Of a DNA stretch of 64,000 nt, positions 35,160 to 42,754 are shown piece by piece (the first letter of the stretch is position 1; the number at the start of each line of letters is the position of its first letter). The position numbers and the translations under genes are program-made. Below the pieces are notes generated by a model. The model was not told the origin of the DNA. It saw only the letters and a program-made list of their open reading frames with translations, and made no database searches. Location of the stretch: positions 1-64,000 of the forward strand of contig JACPUR010000019.1 of the NCBI GenBank assembly GCA_016192135.1, in the 5' to 3' direction. The DNA is from Candidatus Tectomicrobia bacterium. Lineage in GTDB: Bacteria; UBA8248.

Positions 35160-35398
35160 TTGCCCAGCCCCAGGAGGGCCTCCAGGCGCCCCCGGTCGAA
35201 GCCCACCACCATCTCATCCCCCACCAGGATGACGGGGCTGGCCCGGCGCCCCGTGCGTTCCTCGATCTCCCGCATTGCCCCGGGATCCTGGTCCACCAGC
35301 TTTTCTTCAAAGGCCACGCCATGATGTGAAAGAAACTCTTTCACCGCCTTGCAGGGGATTCAGGTGCTGGACGAATAGACGGTCACTTCGCGCGCCAC
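35156..35398 (-). CDS. Glutaredoxin-like selenoprotein with U-x-x-C active site
   Basis: An 80-residue glutaredoxin/NrdH-fold protein when TGA at 35362-35360 is read as selenocysteine, residue 13: VTVYSSST-U-IPC-KAV. This is the first Cys of the CPxC site. The thioredoxin-fold ending RRASPVILVGDEMVVGFD, with cis-Pro, is downstream of the UGA, in frame. I prefer the GTG at 35398 (GGAGAG seven bases before) over the ATG at 35434 in the same frame. First gene of the mercury operon, right after the MerR-type promoter. It may reduce protein disulfides or strip Hg from thiols. Without readthrough the gene makes no sense. Confidence 0.88.
35325..35345 (-). promoter_or_regulatory. Candidate bacterial SECIS hairpin of glutaredoxin
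   Basis: GUGAAAG, loop AGUUU, CUUUCAC: a perfect seven-pair stem, with the loop starting 22 nt after the UGA, the same distance as in both merP genes. Confidence 0.72.
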
Positions 35399-35452
35399 GG
35401 GGCCGCTCTCCAGTGCGTGAGGGGGGCGCCCCATGCGCCCCTTCAGGAAAGC

Positions 35453-35484
35453 AGCCTACACTCCGTACCTAAGTACGGGGTCAA
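35453..35484 (-). promoter_or_regulatory. MerR-type operator/promoter of the mercury operon
   Basis: Minus strand: -35 TTGACC at 35484-35479, then the dyad CCGTAC-TTAG-GTACGG at 35478-35463, then -10 near TAGGCT. The spacer is 19-20 bases, the long spacing on which MerR activators depend. The Tn21 operator is TTGACT plus CCGTACATGAGTACGG, almost the same. It lies about 20-55 bases before the possible starts of the glutaredoxin gene. Confidence 0.9.
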
Positions 35485-35513
35485 GGCCCTTATTCCCGGC
35501 CGGGAGAGGCCCC

Positions 35514-35843
35514 CTACCGGGGCGCGTACATGACGACGGCCACCCCGGCGAGGCAGAGGAGGCCGCCCAGGAGATCGAAGCGGTCGGGGCGGGTCCCGTC
35601 CAGCGCCCAGCCCCAGGCCAAGGAGAGGACGACGAACCAGCCCCCGTAGGCCGCGTACACCCGGCCGAAGTGCGCCGGCTGGTAGGTGGGCACGACGCCG
35701 TAGAGGAAGAGGGCGAGCGCCCCGGCCGCCCCCACCGCCGCGCTCCGCCCGTTCCGCCACCACTGCCAGACGAGCCAGCCCCCGCCGATCTCGCACAGCC
35801 CCGCCGCCAGGAAGAGGAGGATGGACTTCGCCACAGGGATCAT
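35514..35843 (-). CDS. YnfA/UPF0060 family membrane protein
   Basis: A 109-residue four-helix protein: [60 protein letters not shown] and [20 protein letters not shown], all standard UPF0060 blocks. YnfA is related to small multidrug-resistance transporters. It is upstream of the mercury promoter on the same strand and may be an earlier transcription unit. GGAGG precedes the ATG at 35843. Confidence 0.9.
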   Translation of the reverse strand: MIPVAKSILLFLAAGLCEIGGGWLVWQWWRNGRSAAVGAAGALALFLYGVVPTYQPAHFGRVYAAYGGWFVVLSLAWGWALDGTRPDRFDLLGGLLCLAGVAVVMYAPR

Positions 35844-35879
35844 GAGGGCCTCCGGATGGATGGGGGGCGAAAGCGGCGG

Positions 35880-36138
35880 AGAATCCCCTCTCCCTCCGGG
35901 AGAGGGTTAGGGTGAGGGAAAACCGCCGGTGGAAGCCCTCACCCCGCCCTCTCCCAAAGGGAGAGGGAGAGACGGCGGCCAAGGTTGTCATTCGGAACGG
36001 AGCCCTTCGCTCGCGCTCAGGACAGGCTCCGCGAAGGATCTGCTTCTGCCTTTGAAACCAAAAGCAGATTCTTCGCTCGCCGTCTTTCCGGGTCCCCAGG
36101 CGGCGAGCCGCCTGAGCGGGCTCGCTCAGAATGACGGG
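35880..36138. repeat. Compound intergenic repeats
   Basis: First a CTCTCCCTCCGGGAGAGGGTTAGG-type hairpin with its CCCTCACC partner (35888-35968), then a long imperfect hairpin (about 35985-36135) whose ends are GTCATTCGGAA and CAGAATGAC and whose centre pairs GGATCTGCTT with AAGCAGATTC. The second resembles the shorter hairpin at 40301. No gene seen in the gap. Confidence 0.75.
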
Positions 36139-36152
36139 CTGGGGGGTTTCCC

Positions 36153-37520
36153 CTACCCCCTCCCCACCCGCCCGAGCAGCGCCGTGAGGTCGCGCACCCG
36201 GATCGAGTCGAGCCGGGCGCAGGCCTCCTCGATGTCCCGCCGCAGCGGCTCGGGGGCGCGGGGCGCGGCGAGCGCGTGGAACTTGGCGGCCACCGTCTCC
36301 CAGCGCATGGGCCGGGTGGGGAAGCCCTCGTAGTCCTCGTGCTCGTCCGCGAAGGAGCGGCCGTCCTTGAGGGTGATCTTCACCCGCGCGCAGGAGTGGG
36401 CCGGGTAGCGGGCGGTGAGGTCCTCCGCCAGGACGACCTTCACCTTCCGGAGCAGGGCCTGGACGTCCGGGGCCGCGATGCGCGCCGGCGCGTACTGGGC
36501 GGGCAGGAGCTGGCCGTCGAGGAGGGCCGCCGCCAGGACGTAGGGCAGGCTGTGGTCGGCCGTCTCCTTGTTGCGGATGTCGTGCTTCCCGCCGTACTTC
36601 CCCCCGCCCATGATGTTGTAGGCGCGCTCGTAGAGGCCCACCTCGACCGCTTCGATCTCTTCCCCCTTGAAGCCGTGCTTCTCCCGGAGCTCCAGCGCGG
36701 CCTCGAGGGCCGTCTGGGAGTGGACGCCCGCGTTGTACTTCTTGATGGCCACCCCGAGCACCCGGTCGAGCTTCTCCCGGGACCAGTCGATCTCGAAGGG
36801 CCCCGAGACGGCCTCCATCATCCCGCCCGTCCCCTCGAAGACGGCCAGGGGGCCCGTCACCCCCCGCATGGCGAGGAAGGCGGCGTGCGCCGCGTTCATC
36901 CCCGCCGCGGCCATGGCGAAGCCCTTCCAGTGGGAGATGTGGCCCGTGCGCGTCACGAACAGGGGATTGTTCGAGGCCCCGGCGATGGCGATGGCGTGCG
37001 CCGCCCGCTTCGCGTGCAGCCCCAGCGCCCGCGCCGCCCCCGCCGCCGAGCCGTAGGCCCCGGCCACCCCCTGGTCGAAGCCCCGCGCCTCGGACCCCGC
37101 CACGTCCGCCAGGCGGCACTGCACCTGGTAGGCGAGGGCCAGCGCCGGGATGAAGTCCGTGCCCGAGGCCCCGGCGTACTCCGCCGCGGCGAGCACCGCC
37201 CCCAGGTTGTCGCTCGGGTGGACGGTGCCCTTCTTCCCCATGTAGCTGTCGTTGAAGTCGAGGTCGCGCACGAGCGCGGTGTTGTAGAAGGCCGCCCGGT
37301 CGGGGGCGGTCTGCCCGCCTCCGATGAGGGTCGAGAGCGGGGCGCCCCCGAACTCCTCCGCGTGCTTCCGCAGATGCTCGATGGGCTCCGCCCCCAGCGA
37401 GCCGATGGCGCAGCCCAGGGCGTCGAGCACCAGGAGCTTCACCTGCTTCCGCGCCGCCTCGGACATCCCCTCGCAGGAAACGCTGGAGGCGAACGCGGCG
37501 AGGTCTTCGGCCATGGTCAT
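36153..37520 (-). CDS. MmgE/PrpD family protein
   Basis: A 455-residue protein of the 2-methylcitrate dehydratase/cis-aconitate decarboxylase fold. VLDALGCAIGSLGAEP at residue 30, LVRDLDFNDSYMGKKGTVHP with SDNLGAVLAAAEY, and KKYNAGVHSQTALEAALEL are the family blocks. Many members in such genomes have no known substrate. Start at 37520 after GGAGCCCCTCCC. It is monocistronic with no prp genes nearby. Confidence 0.9.
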   Translation of the reverse strand: MTMAEDLAAFASSVSCEGMSEAARKQVKLLVLDALGCAIGSLGAEPIEHLRKHAEEFGGAPLSTLIGGGQTAPDRAAFYNTALVRDLDFNDSYMGKKGTVHPSDNLGAVLAAAEYAGASGTDFIPALALAYQVQCRLADVAGSEARGFDQGVAGAYGSAAGAARALGLHAKRAAHAIAIAGASNNPLFVTRTGHISHWKGFAMAAAGMNAAHAAFLAMRGVTGPLAVFEGTGGMMEAVSGPFEIDWSREKLDRVLGVAIKKYNAGVHSQTALEAALELREKHGFKGEEIEAVEVGLYERAYNIMGGGKYGGKHDIRNKETADHSLPYVLAAALLDGQLLPAQYAPARIAAPDVQALLRKVKVVLAEDLTARYPAHSCARVKITLKDGRSFADEHEDYEGFPTRPMRWETVAAKFHALAAPRAPEPLRRDIEEACARLDSIRVRDLTALLGRVGRG

Positions 37521-37758
37521 GGGAGGGGCTCCGGGGAGAGGGGTTGATGAGGGCAATCCTAGCACGGGAGGGTCTTGGCGGAAGGTTTCACAGAAAGGCG
37601 CACGAAATTTCCGATGGCGGAATCGCAATCCCCTCCGCACCCTTTATTGCAACCCAAGCGCTGGGACGATATAGTGGACATGATTATGTCCATAACTTCG
37701 GGCAAAATATATTTAATCATTTTAAATTCAATAAGTTAACGGGACAAAAGGCGGGACA

Positions 37759-38982
37759 ATGAAGAGGACATTTTCTAGGACATACCTCAAGACACATCCC
37801 TGGCTGACTTTTCAGCTCGATCTCCGAAGGGCAGGCCAGAAACTATGGGTTGCCTTAGGGGAAGCGCAATCGAAATGCGAGCATCTGGCGGGAGTCCCCC
37901 TGAAACCTCTCTACGACCAAGAGCTGCACAAGATATATCTGGCGAAGGGCATTCTCGCCAGCGCGGCTATCGAAGGAAATACACTATCCGAGAAGGAGGT
38001 GTTGGATCGCCTCGAAGGCAAGAAGGAGCTTCCTCCTTCCAGGGAATATCTTGGAAATGAGATAGACAACATCATAGAAGCCTGCAATGGCATTCTCGGC
38101 GACATAACCAGAGGCGAAGAACGGAAACTAAGTCCAGGCCTGGTCAAGGATTTCAATAAAGCGATCCTAAAAGGCCTGGAAGTAAGCGAGGGGGTAGTCC
38201 CGGGGGAATATACCCAGCATCCTATCGGGGTTGGAAGGTACAGAGGAGCACCTCCCGAAGATTGCGAATTTCTGGTTGAGCGATTTTGCGAATGGCTAAA
38301 CAGCCCGGACTTTCAGGCTCAAGATGGATACGAGATCATTCACGGCCTGATCAAGGCGGTTGTTGCGCACTTGTACTTGGTTTGGATTCATCCGTTCGGG
38401 GATGGAAACGGCCGGACCGCGCGTCTCTTGGAAGTAAAGTTCTTGCTGGAGGCTGGCGTTCCATCCGTGGCCGCTCACTTGCTCAGCAACCATTACAATC
38501 AAACTCGGATGGAATACTACCGCCAGCTAGACAGGGCGAGTGGATCGGGGGGGGATATTATTCCATTTATCGAATATGCCATCCAAGGTTTCGTAGACCA
38601 GCTAAGGGAGCAGATCAGTTTCGTCAAAACCCAACAGTGGGAAATTTCATGGACGAACTACATCCACGAAACTCTTTCCGGCAGGTCCCGTGCGGAGATT
38701 CGAAGGCGCAAATTGGCCTTGGCCCTTTCGTCGCACGTTGGGCCGGTGCCCATAGGTGAAATCCGCAAGCTCAGCCCGGAGTTGGCCGAGGAATACAAAG
38801 ACAAGACAACAAAGACGATTGCCCGGGACCTAAACAATTTGCACGAGAAAAATCTGGTGGTTAGGGAGGCCATGGGTTATCGGGCAAGGAAAGAAACCAT
38901 CCTGGCCTTTCTTCCCGTGCGGAAACGCGAAAACATCCAAGAGAATTCGGATGTTCGGCCGACTCTTCCTTTGGAAGACTAA
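37759..38982 (+). CDS. Fic-family protein AMPylator-type
   Basis: A 407-residue Fic protein. The catalytic loop HPFGDGNGRTAR is at residues 211-222 and intact (His for base, Asp for metal). An N-terminal inhibitory motif S-x3-E-G (SAAIEGN, residues 68-74) is present, so this is a class II, self-inhibited enzyme. A winged-helix segment ends the protein (about 310-385). Fic proteins transfer AMP or related groups to target proteins. GC content is clearly lower than in neighbours and the upstream 100 bp are AT-rich: probably acquired. No separate antitoxin gene is seen. Confidence 0.93.
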   Translation: MKRTFSRTYLKTHPWLTFQLDLRRAGQKLWVALGEAQSKCEHLAGVPLKPLYDQELHKIYLAKGILASAAIEGNTLSEKEVLDRLEGKKELPPSREYLGNEIDNIIEACNGILGDITRGEERKLSPGLVKDFNKAILKGLEVSEGVVPGEYTQHPIGVGRYRGAPPEDCEFLVERFCEWLNSPDFQAQDGYEIIHGLIKAVVAHLYLVWIHPFGDGNGRTARLLEVKFLLEAGVPSVAAHLLSNHYNQTRMEYYRQLDRASGSGGDIIPFIEYAIQGFVDQLREQISFVKTQQWEISWTNYIHETLSGRSRAEIRRRKLALALSSHVGPVPIGEIRKLSPELAEEYKDKTTKTIARDLNNLHEKNLVVREAMGYRARKETILAFLPVRKRENIQENSDVRPTLPLED

Positions 38983-39469
38983 AGCTGAATCTCCTTTTGT
39001 CAGCCGACCATGAACCTGCGCGAAAAGGGACGAATTTGGGGTAAGTGGCTTTCCCTCCCCACGGCCTATATTCCCCCTGCGGGCCGGCGCGCCTGCCTGT
39101 GCGCAGCGGGGATCGCCCTCCCCGCAACTCCGGAAGGAAAATTTGGGGCCTTGTCTCGCGAAGTAACGCGAATTGATGGAAAAAGACATGTTTTAAGAAG
39201 CGTCCATGTCCGGAGGGCTGCGGATGAGGCTGAAATGAAGATTCCGGCCTTTTCCGGGAAATTACGGGGAATTCCGGCTTTTTCGGCGGCGGGGCCGGGG
39301 CGCCCGCGCTGGTTGAAGATAATTGCCCGAAGTTGCGCCTAGTTGCCGCCAATACCGGATAGTTCCCCGTTTTTCCGGCGGCCACCCCCCAACTGGCACC
39401 TCCCCCGCCCCTGGGCTAGGATGGGCGGTCCGGAACGAGAATCCGCGAAATCCCTTGGAGGACGGCCAT
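38983..39469. other. Intergenic region without recognised gene
   Basis: 487 bp between the Fic gene and the enoyl-CoA hydratase. Frames on both strands are open by composition only. A short run with repeated TTCCGG-like units (39243-39300) is the only feature seen. Confidence 0.6.
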
Positions 39470-40276
39470 TTGAGCGAGGAGGCGCGCGCCGGGGGCAAGA
39501 TTCTCCTCCGCCGGGAGGGGGCGGTGGCCACCGTCGTCTTGAACCACCCGGAGAAGATGAACGCCATCGAGCTCGAGATGTGGGGGGAGCTGGCCCGGAT
39601 CATGCCCGAGCTGGACCGAGACCCCTCGGTGCGCGTCCTGGTCTTCCGGGGGGCGGGGGAGCGGGCCTTCTCGGCCGGGGCGGACATCTCGCGCTTCGCC
39701 GAGGAGCGCGCGAACACCCGGCAGGCGCGGGAGTACGCGGGGCATTTTTTCGCCGGGCTGGACGCGGTGGACGCCTTCTCGAAGCCCGCCCTCTGCCTCA
39801 TCCGGGGGGCCTGCGTGGGGGGAGGGGTGGAGCTCGCGGCGGCGGCCGACCTGCGTGTGGCGGGGGAGACGAGCCGCTTCGGCGTCCCCGTGGCCAAGCT
39901 GGGGCTCGTGGCGGGCTACGCGGAGCTCAGGCGCTTCGTGCAGAGCATCGGCCCCGCCCGCACCCTGGACATGCTCCTCACGGCGCGCCTCTTCACCGCC
40001 GAGGAGATGCGCGAGGCGGGCTTCTTGGCCCGGGTGGTGCCGGACGGGGAGGTGGAGAAGACGGCCTACGAGATGGCGGAGCGCATCGCCTCCCTCGCGC
40101 CCAAGGTGCACGCCTGGCACAAGGGCTTCGTCAAGAAGATCCTCCGCGACCCGGGGCTCTCCTCGCTCACGGAGGCGGAGTTCGAGAGCCAGTTCGCCTG
40201 CTTCGACACCGAGGATTTCCGGGAAGGGGTCGCGGCCTTCCTCGCCAAGCGCACGCCCCGGTTCAAGGGGAGGTAG
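39470..40276 (+). CDS. Enoyl-CoA hydratase/isomerase family protein
   Basis: A 268-residue crotonase-fold enzyme. HPEKMNAIELEMW, GAGERAFSAGADIS (oxyanion loop), CLIRGACVGGGVELAAAADL and FGVPVAKLGLVAGYAELRRF are present. The TTG at 39470 is chosen because GGAGG stands 8 bases upstream and the frame aligns with the family from there. In the GLVAGYAELR loop the usual Glu of hydratases is displaced, so the reaction may differ. Not closely similar to the homologue at 18679. Confidence 0.9.
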   Translation: MSEEARAGGKILLRREGAVATVVLNHPEKMNAIELEMWGELARIMPELDRDPSVRVLVFRGAGERAFSAGADISRFAEERANTRQAREYAGHFFAGLDAVDAFSKPALCLIRGACVGGGVELAAAADLRVAGETSRFGVPVAKLGLVAGYAELRRFVQSIGPARTLDMLLTARLFTAEEMREAGFLARVVPDGEVEKTAYEMAERIASLAPKVHAWHKGFVKKILRDPGLSSLTEAEFESQFACFDTEDFREGVAAFLAKRTPRFKGR

Positions 40277-40300
40277 TATCCTCGCAGGGGAGATTTTCTT

Positions 40301-40380
40301 GTCATTCCGAGCGCAGCGAGGAATCTGCTTTGGGGCACGAGAAGCAGATTCCTCGGTCGCTGCGCTCCCTCGGAATGACA
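40301..40380. repeat. 80-bp imperfect hairpin repeat
   Basis: GTCATTCCGAGCGCAGCGAG...AATCTGCTT pairs with AAGCAGATTCCTCG...CGGAATGAC around an 11-base loop. It could act as a terminator for the enoyl-CoA hydratase gene, but lacks a T run. Related to 35985-36135. Confidence 0.85.
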
Positions 40381-40426
40381 AACCGAGTCCACGGATAAGA
40401 CATTGCATACGGGGGACAAAAGAAGC

Positions 40427-41629
40427 ATGAGCCCGGACACCCCGCGCGCGCTGGAGGGGCTGCGCGTCCTCGAGGTCTGCCAGGTGATGGCCGGGCCCTT
40501 CTGCGGGGCGCTCCTGGCCGACATGGGGGCGGACGTCGTCAAGATCGAGAACCCGGACGGCGGGGACCAGGCCCGCCACCTCGGGCGCCACTTCGCCGGA
40601 GGCGAGGGGCACGGCTTCATGAACCTGAACCGCAACAAGCGGAGCCTGGCGCTCAACCTGAAGGAGCCGGCGGGCCGGGCGCTCCTCAAGGAGATGGCCG
40701 GGAAGGCCGACGCCCTGATCGAGAACCTCCGCCCCGGCACCCTCAAGAAGATCGGCCTGGGCTACGAGGACCTGAAAAGGGTGAACCCGGGTCTCGTCTA
40801 CGCCTCCATCTCGGGCTACGGCCAGACCGGCCCCTACAAGGACCGGGGGGGCTTCGACCTCGTCTCCCAGGGGCTCTCGAGCCTGATGAGCTTCACCGGG
40901 GAGCCGGACCGTCCGCCCGCCAAGATCCCGGTGCCGCTGTGCGACCTGAACGCGGGCATCTACACCGCCTTCGCCGTGCTCGGCGCCTACATCCACAAGC
41001 TGCGCACGGGAGAGGGCCAGTACATCGACACCTCGCTCACCGACGCGGGGCTGGGCTACACCTTCTGGCAGGCGTCGCAGTTCTTCCCCTCGGGAGAGCC
41101 GCCCCGGCCCCTGGGCTCGGCCCACGAGATGACGGCCCCCTACCAGGCCGTCCGCTGCAAGGACGGCTACATCATCCTCGGCGCGGCCAACCAGAACACC
41201 TGGACCTACACCTGCCGGGCCATCGGCCGGGAGGACCTGCTCTCAAGGCCCGAGTACGCCACCGACGGGAAGCGGAGGGAGCATTACCAGCAGCTCGCCG
41301 CGGAGCTGGAGAAGGAGTTCGCCCAAAAGACCCGCGACGAGTGGATCGCCATCCTCGACGCGGCCAAGGTGCCCTGCGGGCCCATCCTGGACATGGCCGA
41401 GGCCTTCGCGCATCCCCAGATTCAAGCCCGCGAGATGGCGGTGGAGGTGGATCACCCCAGGGCGGGCCGGGTCAAGGTGCTGGGCATCCCCCCCAAGCTC
41501 TCCGCCACGCCGGGGAAAATCCGCCGCCCCGCGCCCCTTCTCGGCCAGCACACGGATGAGGTGCTGCGCGAGTTCGGGAAGTCCGATGAGGAGATCCGGC
41601 GCCTGCGCGAGGCGGGGGTGGTGGCGTAG
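40427..41629 (+). CDS. CoA-transferase family III (CaiB/BaiF)
   Basis: A 400-residue enzyme moving CoA between acids. Family features: LEGLRVLEVCQVMAGPFCGA at the start, LLADMGADVVKIENPDGGD (with the catalytic Asp region at about residue 168, PLCDLNAGIYTAFAVLGAYI), ENLRPGTLKKIGLGYEDL and SISGYGQTGPY. Start at 40427, only a weak ribosome site. Substrate unknown; a second family III enzyme is at 47002. Neighbouring enoyl-CoA hydratase suggests joint use on an acyl-CoA. Confidence 0.93.
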   Translation: MSPDTPRALEGLRVLEVCQVMAGPFCGALLADMGADVVKIENPDGGDQARHLGRHFAGGEGHGFMNLNRNKRSLALNLKEPAGRALLKEMAGKADALIENLRPGTLKKIGLGYEDLKRVNPGLVYASISGYGQTGPYKDRGGFDLVSQGLSSLMSFTGEPDRPPAKIPVPLCDLNAGIYTAFAVLGAYIHKLRTGEGQYIDTSLTDAGLGYTFWQASQFFPSGEPPRPLGSAHEMTAPYQAVRCKDGYIILGAANQNTWTYTCRAIGREDLLSRPEYATDGKRREHYQQLAAELEKEFAQKTRDEWIAILDAAKVPCGPILDMAEAFAHPQIQAREMAVEVDHPRAGRVKVLGIPPKLSATPGKIRRPAPLLGQHTDEVLREFGKSDEEIRRLREAGVVA

Positions 41630-41676
41630 GGGGGCAACCTGGCGCGCATGGGCCGGAGCCGCCGCCTGTGATTTCC

Positions 41677-41869
41677 GTAGGGGCGGTTCGCGAACCGCCC
41701 CTACACAAGGCCTCGCCCCTTTCTTCTTTCTTTTGCCAAGGCCATTCCCTCTCCCTGTAGGAGGGGGTAGGGTGAGGGTGCCTCTCTCGCGCGCTCCTCA
41801 TCCCGGCCCCCTGGCCTGACGTGCCGGTCACCCGTGATTCCGTAGGGGAGGTTCGCGAACCGCCCCTAC
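41677..41869. repeat. Two GTAGGGGCG palindromes and a CTCTCCC repeat
   Basis: 41677-41704 is a perfect 28-bp palindrome with core GGTTCGCGAACC; 41842-41869 is the same with one change. Between them, 41744-41785 has the CCCTCTCCC/GGGTAGGGTGAGGG motif. The gap (41630-41908) holds nothing else. Confidence 0.85.
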
Positions 41870-41908
41870 ACCTAAACCCTTGCCCCAGGCCTCTCGCAAG
41901 GAATCCCC

Positions 41909-42655
41909 ATGACCGATCCCCGCCCCGACGAAACCCGCGCCCCCCTTCCCCCCGGCGTCTACCTGGTCGCCACCCCCATCGGGAACCTGGAGGACGTCTC
42001 GGCGCGCCAGGCGCGGGTGCTCCGGGAGTGCGACGTGGTCGCCTGCGAGGACACCCGCCACACGGGGCTCCTCCTCTCCCGCCTGGGCATCAGGCGGCCC
42101 CTCGTGAGCTACCACGAGCACAACGAGGCGGCCCGGGCGGAGCAGCTCGCGGCCCGGGCGGCGGAGGGCGGGCGCGTGGCCGTGGTAACGGACGCGGGGA
42201 CGCCGGGCATCTCGGACCCGGCCTACCGGGTGGTGCGGGCCGCCGTGGAGCGGGGGGTGGCGGTCGTGCCTGTCCCCGGCCCCTCGGCGGTGGTCGCGGC
42301 GCTCTCGGCCTCGGGGCTCCCGACGGATCGCTTCGCCTTCGAGGGCTTCCTCCCCCAGAAGGGGGAAAAGCGCCGCAGGCGCCTCGAGGCGCTCCTGGAG
42401 GAGGAACGGACGGTGGTGCTCTACGAGTCGCCCCACCGGGCGGCGCGGCTCGCGGCGGAGGTGGCGGCCCTGGCCCCCGGCCGGCCGGTGGCCCTCGCCC
42501 GGGAGCTGACCAAGCTGCACGAGGAGTTCGTGCGGGGGACGGCCCAGGAGGTGGCGGAGGAGCTCGGGAAGAGAACGGTCAGGGGCGAGTGCGTCTTCCT
42601 GATCGGGCCGAAACGGATGGAGGAGGAGGAAGAGGAGAAGGAAGGGAATCCGTAG
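41909..42655 (+). CDS. rsmI: 16S rRNA (cytidine-2'-O)-methyltransferase RsmI
   Basis: A 248-residue tetrapyrrole-methylase-fold enzyme that methylates the ribose of C1402 of 16S rRNA with SAM. VYLVATPIGNLEDVSARQAR at the start, ACEDTRHTGLLL, SYHEHNE, TDAGTPGISDPAYRVV and VPGPSAVVAALSASGLPTDR with FEGFLPQK are all diagnostic. Usual bacterial length is 270-290; the C-terminal small domain seen in E. coli is shortened to an acidic tail. Confidence 0.97.
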   Translation: MTDPRPDETRAPLPPGVYLVATPIGNLEDVSARQARVLRECDVVACEDTRHTGLLLSRLGIRRPLVSYHEHNEAARAEQLAARAAEGGRVAVVTDAGTPGISDPAYRVVRAAVERGVAVVPVPGPSAVVAALSASGLPTDRFAFEGFLPQKGEKRRRRLEALLEEERTVVLYESPHRAARLAAEVAALAPGRPVALARELTKLHEEFVRGTAQEVAEELGKRTVRGECVFLIGPKRMEEEEEEKEGNP

Positions 42656-42754
42656 GGGCGGCCCCCTGTGGCCGCCCTGTCCCGGGGCAGGCACAGGGGC
42701 CTGCCCCTACAGGTCCACCCCGCAAGGACCGAGCGAAACACGAGGAAGGGCCGC

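Noticed and set aside
32974-35398. UGA read as Trp or another amino acid by a changed genetic code
   Set aside because: Many genes in the window, including merE's neighbours, iscX-type and housekeeping genes, end in TGA at the normal family length, so UGA is a stop here except in these special contexts.
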